DNA from: Canna indica
Lineage: Eukaryota > Streptophyta > Magnoliopsida > Zingiberales > Cannaceae
Direction: 5' to 3'
DNA: 64,000 nt
Assembly (NCBI GenBank): GCA_034359265.1
Contig: CP136893.1
Coordinates: forward strand, 27,412,001-27,476,000
The notes below the pieces were generated by a model. That model saw only the letters and a list, made by a program, of their open reading frames with translations. It searched no databases and was not told where the DNA came from. Positions 32,818 through 43,229 of the stretch are shown one piece after another. A program made the translations under genes and the position numbers. Every line of letters begins with the position of its first letter. Position 1 is the stretch's first letter.

Positions 32818-33661
32818 TAAAATATTTAAATATTTGTTTAATCAGATAGAATTTAAATTCGAAATAATATTAATATAGTAAATTCATGTGAGCATCACGA
32901 TTTTTTAAAATTAATTATAATAATTTCTTAACTAGAACCATATAGCAACACAAATTCTTGCTAACTTATTCCTATTATCTTTTTCTCATATTATTGAAAA
33001 GATAATTTCATTTATCCTGGTCAGCTTTTCTATCATAGCAGCAATCTGAATCAGGAACTCGGCATTAATCAAAGGGTCATAATGGCTGATTACTTATCAC
33101 ATTAACATAGCACATATCTCCAAAAAAGGATGATTTAATTATTTTCGGCGCATCCCAGGCTTCCCAGCATCACAATCTGAAGTTATTCTATTGACTTGTT
33201 TGTTTTCGACAATAGAATTTCAATAGCAAAAAAATGTAATTGCAGTTAGATAAATTTATATCCTTATCCCACATTCTAAATAGGATTTTTAAATTCTATA
33301 TTTATTTTCTATATTTATTTTAGCTTTCAGTAAGTGAATTGAATGTCAATAATTGAATACTTAAATTTGATATTTTCTGATTTATTATTTTAAAAATGTG
33401 AAATTAAGTTTAAATAATTAATTTTAATATAATAATAGAAAATAGAAAATTTCGCCTAATGAAAATTTGACAAAATCTCTTCTAACAATTGAATTAAATT
33501 TTTCGATCACAAATATGAATCTATGAAATGTGCAAATATTACTTATGACACATTATATATGACACTAAATATTTATATCATTACATATTACTAAATTAAT
33601 AATTGTGTTGAAACTAATCCAAATTTAATGGTGCATATGTTCTATGTCTGGAAAACAATGG
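32818..33661. other. AT-rich intergenic sequence upstream of the small HSP gene
   Basis: No genes, terminal repeats or RNA genes recognised. The last eight bases are the target duplication of the next MITE. Confidence 0.5.
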
Positions 33662-34096
33662 TAGGGGTGTTCAGTGTTCGGTTCAAACCGAATCGAACCG
33701 AATTTTTCGATTCGGTTTCAGCGGTTGCAGGTTCGGTTCTTGACTCGAACCGAACCGAATTTTGGATTTCGGTTCGGATTCGGTTCACGGAATTCGGGAA
33801 TTGACCCAAACCGAAAACCGAATAATTAAAAAATAATATATATATTTTTTAATTTTTAACCCAGGTAATTAAATGGGTATTAGGAAATTATTTTTAATTT
33901 TTAATTTTTAACTGAATTAATTAAAATGTTGGTTTTCGGGTTGAAAACCGAACTGAACCGAATAATTTCGGTTCGAGTTAGATCGGTTTAGGCATAATTC
34001 GATTCGGGTTCGGGTTGGAATTCGAGTATGAAAATAATTTTGGTTTGATTAATTTCGGTTCGGTTCGGTTCGGGTCAAACTGAATGGACAGCCCTA
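33662..34096. mobile_element. hAT-type MITE, 435 bp, exact TSD AACAATGG
   Basis: Ends are TAGGGGTGTTCA and, inverted, TAGGGCTGTCCA. AACAATGG stands directly outside both ends (33654-33661 and 34097-34104), an exact 8-bp duplication. The inside is rich in GGTTCGGTTC and GAACCGAACC phrases in both orientations. No coding capacity. Confidence 0.9.
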
Positions 34097-34235
34097 AACA
34101 ATGGAGACGTTCTCCCTAATGCTAGGATGCAAGACAAAGTCCTTTCCAAGTAAGTACGTGGGTCTTCCATCAAGGAGTAAAAAAATTATATAGAAATTAT
34201 TCACTACTAAAAATGTGATAATCAACAATGACTAT

Positions 34236-34530
34236 CAGGAACGGCCGCTCAAGCCGTTGCTATTTCTAATGGCGTTCTTACAATCGCTCAGGCCATTGTA
34301 GATGTGATATATTTGCAACGGCTTTGTTACGGCCGCACGAATCGTTGCAGATATATTATCACATTAGCAACGACTACGGCATCCGTCACTCTTTAGTCGA
34401 TCGCGCGCTCGCGGTGCGAAAATAAAATACTTATAGCAACGACGTTCTAACGGACGAGTGAGCCGTTACTAATGATGTTACTTATCGACAACGACTTTAT
34501 AACATACGAGTGAGCCGTTGCTGATAAGTT
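34236..34530. repeat. 5' subterminal repeats of CACTA copy B
   Basis: Variants of GCCGTTGCT and GCAACGGC recur in both orientations, e.g. AAGCCGTTGCTATT, GCAACGGCTTTG and GAGCCGTTGCTGATAAG. They are the likely binding sites of the second (TNPA-like) protein. Confidence 0.8.
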
Positions 34531-34555
34531 TATTTAAGTCGACCTCGATCGCGCC

Positions 34556-34690
34556 CTCCCCTTCCTCCTTCTTCTTACTTGCTACTGCCGCCATCGATCT
34601 TCACCCGCCGTCATCGTCCGCCGAGCCAATTGTCGCAGCCGCCCGCCGCCCGCCGCTGCCCGCCGTCGTCGCCCGCTCTAGGTAACTCGC
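34556..34690 (+). other. GC-rich 5' untranslated exon of CACTA copy B with splice donor
   Basis: A short GC-rich block (CCGCCGTCATCGTCCGCCG and similar) ends with GCTCTAG/GTAACTCG, a good splice donor. In CACTA elements the transposase transcript commonly starts with a leader exon near the 5' end, so this is probably the promoter-proximal exon, with an intron of about 1 kb before the coding start at 35665. Confidence 0.45.
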
Positions 34691-35104
34691 CCCCTCTCTA
34701 TTTATTGTAGAAGCGACCAAAACCCTAGTTTCAGGGTTTCGGCCAGCCCTCGGCGGCTGGAGCATTGTCCAGTGTCCGACATATGTCGGACACTAGATGC
34801 TTGGACTCCGGCGTCAGAAATAGGGTTTTTTTTTAAATCCTAATTTTTTTCTATTATTAAATCCTAATTCTAGATTAATTAAATGTTTTTTATGGTAAAG
34901 TTACATGTGTAGATTAATTGAATCTTAGATGTTTAGATTAATTAAATATTTAGGTTAATTTAGATGTTTAGATTAGATTAAATTAATTTTGATTAATGTT
35001 AATCTTTAGATTAATTTAGATAAATATTTAGATTAGATTAATTTAAATTATATTAATTTAGATTAATTTTATTGTTAATCTTTAGATTTAATTAGATTAA
35101 TTTG

Positions 35105-35210
35105 AATCGTCCATTTCGGACTCGTGCCGGAATCGTCAACTTTGGACTTGCATCGGAATCGTCCACTTTAGACTTGTGCCGGAATCATCCACTGTGGACT
35201 CGAACCTACA
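35105..35210 (+). repeat. 26-bp repeats, four units, in the presumed first intron of copy B
   Basis: Four successive units of AATCGTCCACTTTGGACT(C/T)G followed by TGCCGG or a variant. Each carries a near-palindromic TCCA...TGGA. Confidence 0.75.
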
Positions 35211-35664
35211 TCGAAATATTTATAAAATAATCATCCATCCGACGAGTTGATACATTTCACGTATGTATCGACGACTCGGATATGATTTAGCAAAACCTTA
35301 GATCCGTTCGGGGGATGTATGTTCGTGTAAAAGAAGTAGATGATCTTTTATACGATATACAACCCTTGAATTGTCCATACTTAGACAATTTGGGAATATA
35401 GTTATTTGTATTGCACTTAGTTTTTTCTTTCACCTGTTAACTCATTCTTAAATTTTGGCTATTGTATCTCTCTTGTTCTCCGATACGCGCCCAGATGATA
35501 TACGTATTCGGAGAACTATAAGGAGATGGTGCCGAAATTTAGAATGAAGTTAGTGGTTAAAAAAAATACTTAGTGCAATAAGAATAACATGAATCCCGAA
35601 TGGAATAGAACCATCTCACCTATAAAGACATTGACTGAAGATATTGTTATTGATTAACAAAATC

Positions 35665-38600
35665 ATGTCGGGCGATTGAAGTTGGATGTACCGACATTTT
35701 GATCGTGGAGCTTTAACGAATGATTTTCGCTTAAGCGTAACTTACTTCCTAAATTTTGCCTATTTGAATCGGAAATTCGTTAGCACCAGTGATAAAATCC
35801 GATGTCCGTGCCGCATTTGCATGAATGCACGATTTCTGGATCGGGAAACTATTACTCTGCATCTGTATAGCAAAGGATTTGCACCAAGATATTTTATATG
35901 GACTTGTCACGGGGAGTCACGTGAAGTCGGGACATCGAGCAATCTTGTCGTTCAGACACATGGTGAATCTTTCTCCGCTGGTGTTTCTTTATCCAATCCA
36001 TCTAATTTGTATAGAACTATAATACTTGATAGTCTTGGGGGTCAATTCTAATTGAATGATAATGTCCATCAGCCAATTACTGAGACGTCAGTGTCACAAG
36101 ATACTACAGGTGTTGATGTCACATAATTGTCATCAGAAGTACAACCTGCGGTAGAGATTGAATTGCCAAACAAAGAAGCCACTGAATTTTACGAGATATT
36201 GAAAGCTGTCGATGAACCTTTGTATGAGAATTGTCCTAAATACACTAGGTTTTCGGCAATGACGCCACTCCTGAACATCAAGGCCGATTGTAATATCAGC
36301 GGGATTGCGTTTGATTGGATTGCGGGATTGATTAATGGAATTCTTCCCAACTGATAACAAGTTTGAGCCAACTTTTTATAAGACTAAAAAGTTGATGAGA
36401 AAATTAGGGCTTTGGTATGAAAAAATATATGTTTGCCAAAATAACTGTATTTTATATTATAAAGAAAATACGCAGTTGGATAAATGCCCTGTATGTGAAC
36501 ATCCTCGTTATAAGGAGAAGAAATTGGTCCGATAAAAAAATATCTTGTTTAAGGTGCTTCGGTATTTTCCACTGATACCGAGGCCTCAAAGATTATTCAT
36601 GTCGAAAAAGATGGCCCCCTACATGAGTTGGCATGCAAGAAGTCGTGACGATATAATAATGACGCATCCATCCGATAGTGAAGCACGGAAATATTTGGAT
36701 AGATGTTATCCTTCATTTGCTATGGATACTAAAAATATCAGATTGGGATTATGCACGGATGGTTTTAATCCGTTTGGTCATTTTGCAACTCCTTATTCCG
36801 TTTGACCAGTGCTGCTAACGGTTTATAATTTGTCGTCGTCAATGCGTATGAAAGATGAATTTATTTATCTTTCGATGATTATTCCGGGTCCTAAGGGTTC
36901 GCGAAAAGAAATTGACGTGTTTCTCAAACCTCTAATAGATGAATTGAAAATATTGTGGACTGAGAGAGTTGTCACTTATGATTATCATTGGAAGCAAAAC
37001 TTTAATTTAAAGGCCGCGGTCTTGTGGACAATCAATGATTTCTCGGCCAACGGCATGTTGTCTGGTTGGAGCACTCCCGGCCGACTCTCTTGTCCGTATT
37101 GTATGGAATACTCTAAATCATTCAGTCTTCAGAACGGACGGAAAATATCATTCTTTGACTGTCATCATCGATTCCAATCAGCTAACCATCAATATCGAAG
37201 GAATCGTAATAAATTTACTAAGGGCAGAGTCGAAAGGGATGAGCCATCACTGATAATATCTGGTGAACAAATGTTAGCACACATTTCAGCACTTCCAGAG
37301 ATAGTGTTTGGTCGGAATGAAAGAGTATCAGGCTTTGGTCAAACACATAATTGGGTAAAAAAAAATATCTTTTGGGAATTGTCATATTGGAGTTCATTAC
37401 TGATTCGACATAATTTAGACGTCATACACATTAAGAAATATGTATTTGATAATATTTTTAACACTTTGATAGATGTTTCCGGGAAAACTAAAGATAATAT
37501 CAAGGCCCGACATGATCTGAAAATACTTTGTAAGAGGCCGGAGTTAGAGTTACAAGAGGTCAACAAACGATATTTGAAGCCGAATGCCCCGTATGTGTTA
37601 AATAAACAACAGATGAAAGATTTTTGTCAATGGATCAAGGAACTCAGATTATCCGATGGATATCAAACTTATCTCGATGTGTGAACGTCGATGATTGTAA
37701 AATATCAGAGATGAAGAGCCATGACTGTCATGTATTCATGCAGAGATTGCTTTCGATCGCATTCCGAGATCTTCTACCTAATAATATTTGGGGTGCATTG
37801 ACTAAATTAAGTATATTTTTTAGAAACATTTGTGCGAATGTCATTCGAGTCGAAGATATGTTAGCACTTGAAAGTAATATTGTTGAAATTATATGCAAGC
37901 TTGAGTAATTTTTTCCTCCCGCCTTTTCTGAATCGATGGAGCATCTACCAATACACTTGACATACTAGGCATGAGTTGGTGGCCCCATTCAACACCGGTG
38001 GATGTACTTATTTGAAGGATACATGAATCGTCTGAAGAAAAAAGTAAAGAACACCGCAGTTGTTGAAGGATCAATATCTGAATCGTATATCATCCAAGAA
38101 ATTTTAACATTATGCTAATTTTACTTTGAATCGACAGTGTAGACAAGATTTGATCGTCTTCCACGTAACGACGATGGGGGAGTTTGACATTCAGATGAAC
38201 GTTTAAATATATTCTGTCACTCTGGTCGTGCTTTTGGTTCTTGTCCGTCTTAACAGTTAGGCGATAAAGAGTATCATTTGGCACAATTGTACGTATTACT
38301 CAATTGCCCGGAGATTGAATAATTCATTGAAATATTTGACATTGAGACTAGTGTCGTGTTATAACAGATATTTTGTTAATGGGTATACATTTCACACGAT
38401 TGAATATGAATTTACAAAGAAGACGATGAATGCCGGGGTTTGCATGAAAGGGACAACGTATGTTGAATGTGATATAGATTTTTATGGACTAGTGGAAGAA
38501 ATGATAGAATTGCACTACTTCGGCTTGAAATCAGTTATCCTATTTAGGGGCATGAAAGTTCATCCAAAATACTAACTTGTTGAGGTTAATTACAAATCGA

Positions 38601-38976
38601 AATTGGCAGCAAATGAGCCTTTTATATTGGCATCACAAGTCGAACAAGTATATTACGCGAAGTATCCGGCTCGAAATAAAGATAGAGCATATTGGTGTGT
38701 AGTCTGTAAGACTAAAGGTAGAGGAAGAATTAATCCGATAGCGGGAAAAAATGAGCCAAAACCTGATGTGACAGATGATTTCTATCAAGAAGATGATCCT
38801 CATGCTGTAGACCGTATTATTCCAATACTCGAGGATGCAGACACAGCGTTAGTTCAATTAGAAGTTGAATATGTTGATGATGATGATCATGAAGTTGAGG
38901 AAGCTGGAGATGAAGAAGTTGAAGAAGAGGAAGAATAGGAAGAATTCGAAGACTATTACTCAGATGATGAGGAATA
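35665..38976 (+). pseudogene. CACTA transposase (TNP2-like), full length but broken
   Basis: Domains in order. The transposase-associated N-terminal domain is at 35665-35940 (WMYRHFDRGALT, RCPCRICMN, TLHLYSKGFAPRYFIW), with an in-frame TGA at 35677 four codons after the ATG. The Tnp2 catalytic region is at 36335-37680 (CPVCEHPRYKEKKL, LCTDGFNPFGHF, IPGPKGSRKEIDVF, LSGWSTPGRLSCPYC), with a TGA at 36803-36805 replacing the Trp of the YSVWPV motif. DUF4218 is at 37684-38340 and DUF4216 at 38315-38940, ending in an acidic tail. Further breaks are a TAA at 36049 and frameshifts near 36330, 37675 and at several sites after 37900. The protein would cut CACTA ends; this copy is dead. Confidence 0.9.
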
Positions 38977-39049
38977 ATGGTAAAGTATATATTCTATTAA
39001 ATATATCTCTACTATATATATAATCTAATTATATGCTTATTCGACAGAT

Positions 39050-40554
39050 ATGTTGGGTCGTGGTTATCGTCGTATGAGAGCTTCGGAGTCTCCGAGCGGC
39101 CAGACTCTAGCACTTCCTCCTGTTGGTGATCCTCCTGCCGATGATACTCCTGCCGTTGATCCTCATGCCGTCGAGGCTAGTTCATCGAGACGCAGGCGGC
39201 CACGCGGGCCGAACAGGTGGCAGCCTCCGCCAGCCACGGAGTCACGTAGACTCATTAGTTCTATTGGGGAGCGGTAATGTATCATGAATTATGAATTATT
39301 ACAAATTCATTATATCATAATATAATATTGAACTTTATTTTTGTTGTGCAGGTTCGAGCAGGTGGATGTGCCGAGGACCATATCTTCTACGATCCGACGA
39401 TACATGCATGGGTCATGGCCCACGTGGTCTCACGTGCCCAGTGAGCATGTCCACATGTTATGGCGCGAGTTTGAGGCACATATTAAATTTTTTTTTATAC
39501 AGGATGATTAATATTGGTAATGATATTATTGTTTTGCAGGCTTGTTATACATGGGCTGAGGACCAGAGGTCCTTCATTAACACTGCCTAAGAGGCTATTT
39601 CCCGACAGAGGTATAACAACCAGCTGGGGCAGGCTCGGTCCCAAGCGATGGCCCGAGCTGGGACCATAAACATCGCGGAGACTCGGGTATATGGCCTCGA
39701 TTGAATCACTCCGGATATATGGGACCAGCTCATGGCGTTATGGTCAACGGATCGATGGCAAGAGGTTTCTAGGATTGCGACTAGAAACCGCATGTCCGGG
39801 GGAGGAGCGTGTCACACTGGCGACTCAATATCATTTGTAGTGCACGATCGTCGTATGGTAAGTATTATATCTTAAATTCAATTATATATTTTATTTGTTA
39901 CTCTGTGTAATAGATAATGTATTTGTATTATAAATATAGATGATGGTGATGGATGATGGGATTGTCCAGCGATCCTCCCCGATGGAGGTGTTTGAGCGGA
40001 CTCACCGTCGGGGGAGTACATCGACACCTGCACTACAATCATTATTTATTTATAATTTAAGTTTTAGGAATAATATAAAATAAAAAATCAAACTCGAGTA
40101 GGAGACCTACACTTAGACGGTGATGCAGCGCGGGGGCACCCCTGAGGGCTTTGACACAGGAGTGTGGGTCAAGGCTGCAGGTGGTTGGGACCACGGTCGC
40201 GTATATGACTTTGCAGACAGTGGTCATGCGCGAGCCGTGCTCGGGCCACTTGGGGTAACAACCCATTCGGTCGCTGGTGAGCAGCCGTCCACCTCTAGGA
40301 CTAATTATGATCAGAGCAACAGGAAAAGGACACTGGAGGAGACGGTCGCGCGTCAGAGTGAGATGATGGAGCGTCAGAGTCAAATGGTGGCGGAGATGCA
40401 TTCTTTGCTACGCAACATCTCATCTCATACCAGAGCAGACATCCATTCGGCATCATCAAGTCCATCGTCCTCGAGCCAGTCCACGCCGGTGTACACCCAA
40501 GCACTCCAGACCCCGCCATATTATGATCCTGACCTTTCTCCACCATCGTCGTGA
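39050..40554 (+). pseudogene. CACTA second gene, TNPA/Ptta-like, broken
   Basis: Exons correspond to those of copy A: 39050-39273 (MLGRGYRRMRASES; donor GCG/GTAATG), then from 39352 (after TGTGCAG; FEQVDVPRTISSTIRRYMHG), from 39540 (after TTTTGCAG; CYTWAEDQRSF), about 39941-40030, and about 40095-40554 with the natural stop at 40552 (TPPYYDPDLSPPSS). Exon three has TAA at 39588-39590 in place of a Trp codon and TGA at 39702-39704, also for Trp. The donor after exon two reads GAGGCACAT where copy A has GAGGCACGT, so splicing there is probably lost as well. Role as in copy A: binding subterminal repeats. Confidence 0.8.
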
Positions 40555-40844
40555 GATTTATTATTTTGTTTGGAAATTGACTTTGTTACTTGGATACTAT
40601 ACTTGATTGACTTCTTTTGTTTGGATATTGATACGATAGTTTTGAATTTGAATAGTTTTTATATAATTATAGATAATTATAAACATAAGTATAATTGTTT
40701 TGATGTATATCTTGGTGTATCTGTGATGTGTATGTTATGTATGAGTGTATTAATGTATTAATGGGTGTGTGAGTTATGTATCATGTTAAATGTATCAATG
40801 TATTAATGGAAATTAGAAATTTTAAAACTTTTCAGTTACAGGTT

Positions 40845-41228
40845 AATATCATCAGCAACGGCTTTCCCAAGGCTGTCCATGGGAAAGCCGTTATTGAAAG
40901 TGTATCGTATTTTCTTGGCCGCAACCTCAAAGCCGTTGCTGATGACCTACAATAACGGCTTAGCAACGGGCTTTCACTAACAGCCTTGCTATGGCAACCA
41001 GGTCGTTGTTGATGTATTTATCAACAAGGGCCTAGCAACCGTGGCAGAACTGTTGCTGATAATGTTATTAGCAACGATCTCTTCATTTGTTGCTAACTTA
41101 TCAGCAACGCGATTTTCTGCCACGACTGCGTTGCAATGGGCCCGGCCGTTGCACGCCGTTGTTGATGTCTTTCATCAACGGCTCAGCAACGATTGGAGCC
41201 GTTGCTGATGCTTGTTATTCCAGTAGTG
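40845..41228. repeat. 3' subterminal repeats and terminus of CACTA copy B
   Basis: More than ten variants of AGCAACGGC/GCCGTTGCT in alternating orientation, e.g. ATCAGCAACGGCTTTCCC and GGGAAAGCCGTTATTG, which can pair as a hairpin at 40853-40895. Ends in TTATTCCAGTAGTG. Confidence 0.85.
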
Positions 41229-41469
41229 ATTACACAAAAATTATTTGTATGATAGATAAAAAAGACTTGTGTTTTTTTTAACCCAAACAAAAAAAAAATT
41301 ATTAGAAAGTTAAGTCAGTCACTGATACAATTAATTAACAATTTCATCAATAAAAATACTCAAATATCAGGAAGTCACTTGTCAATCCAATTAAATTTTT
41401 ATTTTGAATTTCTAATCCAATTTGTCATGTTATGAAAAAAAAAGTCATCAACAGTCTGAGAGTAAGCAA

Positions 41470-42850
41470 TGAGTGGCGACTCAGTTAACGCCAATCTCGA
41501 AATCAAAAAAACCTTCGAATCCGGTGGCTCAAATTGAATTGGGTGGCCGAAGGCTAGTGGAAAATATAGTTGTTGCCGAGGGAAGCTCGAAGTGGAAAAA
41601 TGGAGAGTCTTCTCAGGTGACTAGAAGAGACGATGGCCAGGGATCTAAAAACCCTTGATCGAGTGAGCTGCCTTCTTCCTGGGCGAACTTATTCATGATT
41701 ATCGAATAAGGAAAGCAATTGGAGGGATTCGGAGATACTGGCGAGGAAGATTGAGAAGATCTAGCAACAATCAAAGGGAAAAGTAAGAATTGATGGTAAA
41801 GACATGATGGAAGTGAGAAGAGAATGTGGAAGAATTCTGTATGGCAAATTCTTCGGGAGGCCACCTCCATTGGAGATGGTAAGATTTTCTCTTCCCAAAC
41901 TGTGGAAGTTAAAAGTTTCAATTAATATAATTGATCTGTCGGCTGAGTTCTTTGCCTTTAAATTTGAAATTGAAGAGGATTAATGGCCGGTCTTCTCTGG
42001 CGGACCTTGGTTTTTGCATGGGCAAGCATTATCCATCATCTTGTGGAAAGACAACTTTCAACCACTAAAGGAGAAGGTAAATGCTATGCCAGTGTGGTTA
42101 CAGCTGCCAGGGCTTCCCTTCGAATACCTACACTGCAATATTTTACCTTAGCTAGCTGCTGTAGTAGGGATACCATTGAAAATTGATGATTATACATTGA
42201 ATGGTTCAAGAGGAAAATTTGCAAGAATGTGTGTTCTGATTGATATAACCAAACCGATTAAGTAGGGATTCTAGATGGAAACTAATGAAGGAAGCTTCAT
42301 TCAAGACTATAGCGTATGAGAATTTGTCCACAATCTGCTTTGAATGTGGGAGGATAGGGCATGACCAGAGCACTTGTTTAAACATGAGTGATATAGGTAA
42401 GAAGGATCAATGTGTGGACTCTTTAGAAGGTAAAGAAAAAGCTGATGAGAAAAACTATTAGGACCTTGGGTCCAAGGTCAGAGGAGAAGAAGAAATTACA
42501 AGCAAATGGGGAATAACATCATTTCAAATGCTAATTCTTTTAGCATCCGGAATAACCCAGCCTTCGAAGAAGAAAAGATGGTGAATATGGAGGTAGTTGT
42601 GGAAAGGAAGGAAAAGGATGAGAGTATAGGAAAAGGAAAAAATGTAAGTGAATTAAAAATGGTACGTGACAATGTTAATACTTTCTCAGGGGAAGTACAC
42701 TGATAAAGGATCCAGAAAGTCCTAGAAGGGAGATATGAAGGTAAATAGGGATGGTGAGAATAAAGGAAGGTAGGAGAAGGGTTCAAGCAAGTTTGGAGGT
42801 GAAAAAATGAAAGTATATTGCGGGATATCAAAGTTTTTGTTTCAAAACTG
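41470..42850 (+). pseudogene. LINE ORF1: DUF4283 nucleic-acid-binding protein
   Basis: A possible start is at 41470 (MSGDSVNANLEIKKTF). Around 41820-42260 the DUF4283 pattern can be read across frames (GPWFLHGQALSIILW, then PVWLQLPGLPFEYLH and RGKFARMCVLIDITKP). A CCHC knuckle is intact at about 42330-42375: CFECGRIGHDQSTC. ORF1 proteins bind the element RNA and act as chaperones. Frameshifts near 41830 and 42190 and several stops break it. Confidence 0.65.
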
Positions 42851-43229
42851 TTGAGGTAAAAAACAAAAAAGATATTATGAAGGAATGTGAAAAAATAAGA
42901 TGGAGGAGGCGAAGGTTACTCATACTAATATGGCTAAGTTGGCTGAGAAACTTTCCTTGTCATTTACAATGGTGTTGGAGAATATAAATGGAGGAAGTGG
43001 TTTTCTAGAGGAATGAATTGATCTTGAATCTTCAATAAGTGGAGTATTGGAAGGAGTTAAAGCAAGAATGAGGCTTAAAAATCAGAATGAACTGATTAGC
43101 ATTCCAGTGGAATATAATAGTGTGAAGAGAAAGAAAAGAAGACATTCCAAGGACTGTTATGTGGTGGAGGATGAAGGAGATCCAAGAGGAGGGATAAATG
43201 TCCATGATATCTTAAATTTTCTTCCAATA

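Larger units (their letters stand above)
34202..41228 (+). mobile_element. CACTA (En/Spm) transposon, copy B, complete, 7027 bp, TSD ATT
   Basis: Left end CACTACTAAAAATG and inverted right end CACTACTGGAATAAC form the terminal repeats, flanked on both sides by the 3-bp duplication ATT (34199-34201 and 41229-41231). Inside, in order: subterminal repeats, a GC-rich 5' exon, the TNP2-like transposase gene (35665-38976), the second spliced gene (39050-40554), and subterminal repeats again. Both genes are broken by stops and frameshifts, so the element is full-length but not autonomous. It is the inverted relative of copy A at the left of the window. Confidence 0.95.

Noticed and set aside
40853..40895. 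Hairpin that might be a microRNA precursor
   Set aside because: It is made of CACTA subterminal repeats and recurs in both copies; sequence alone does not support a microRNA.
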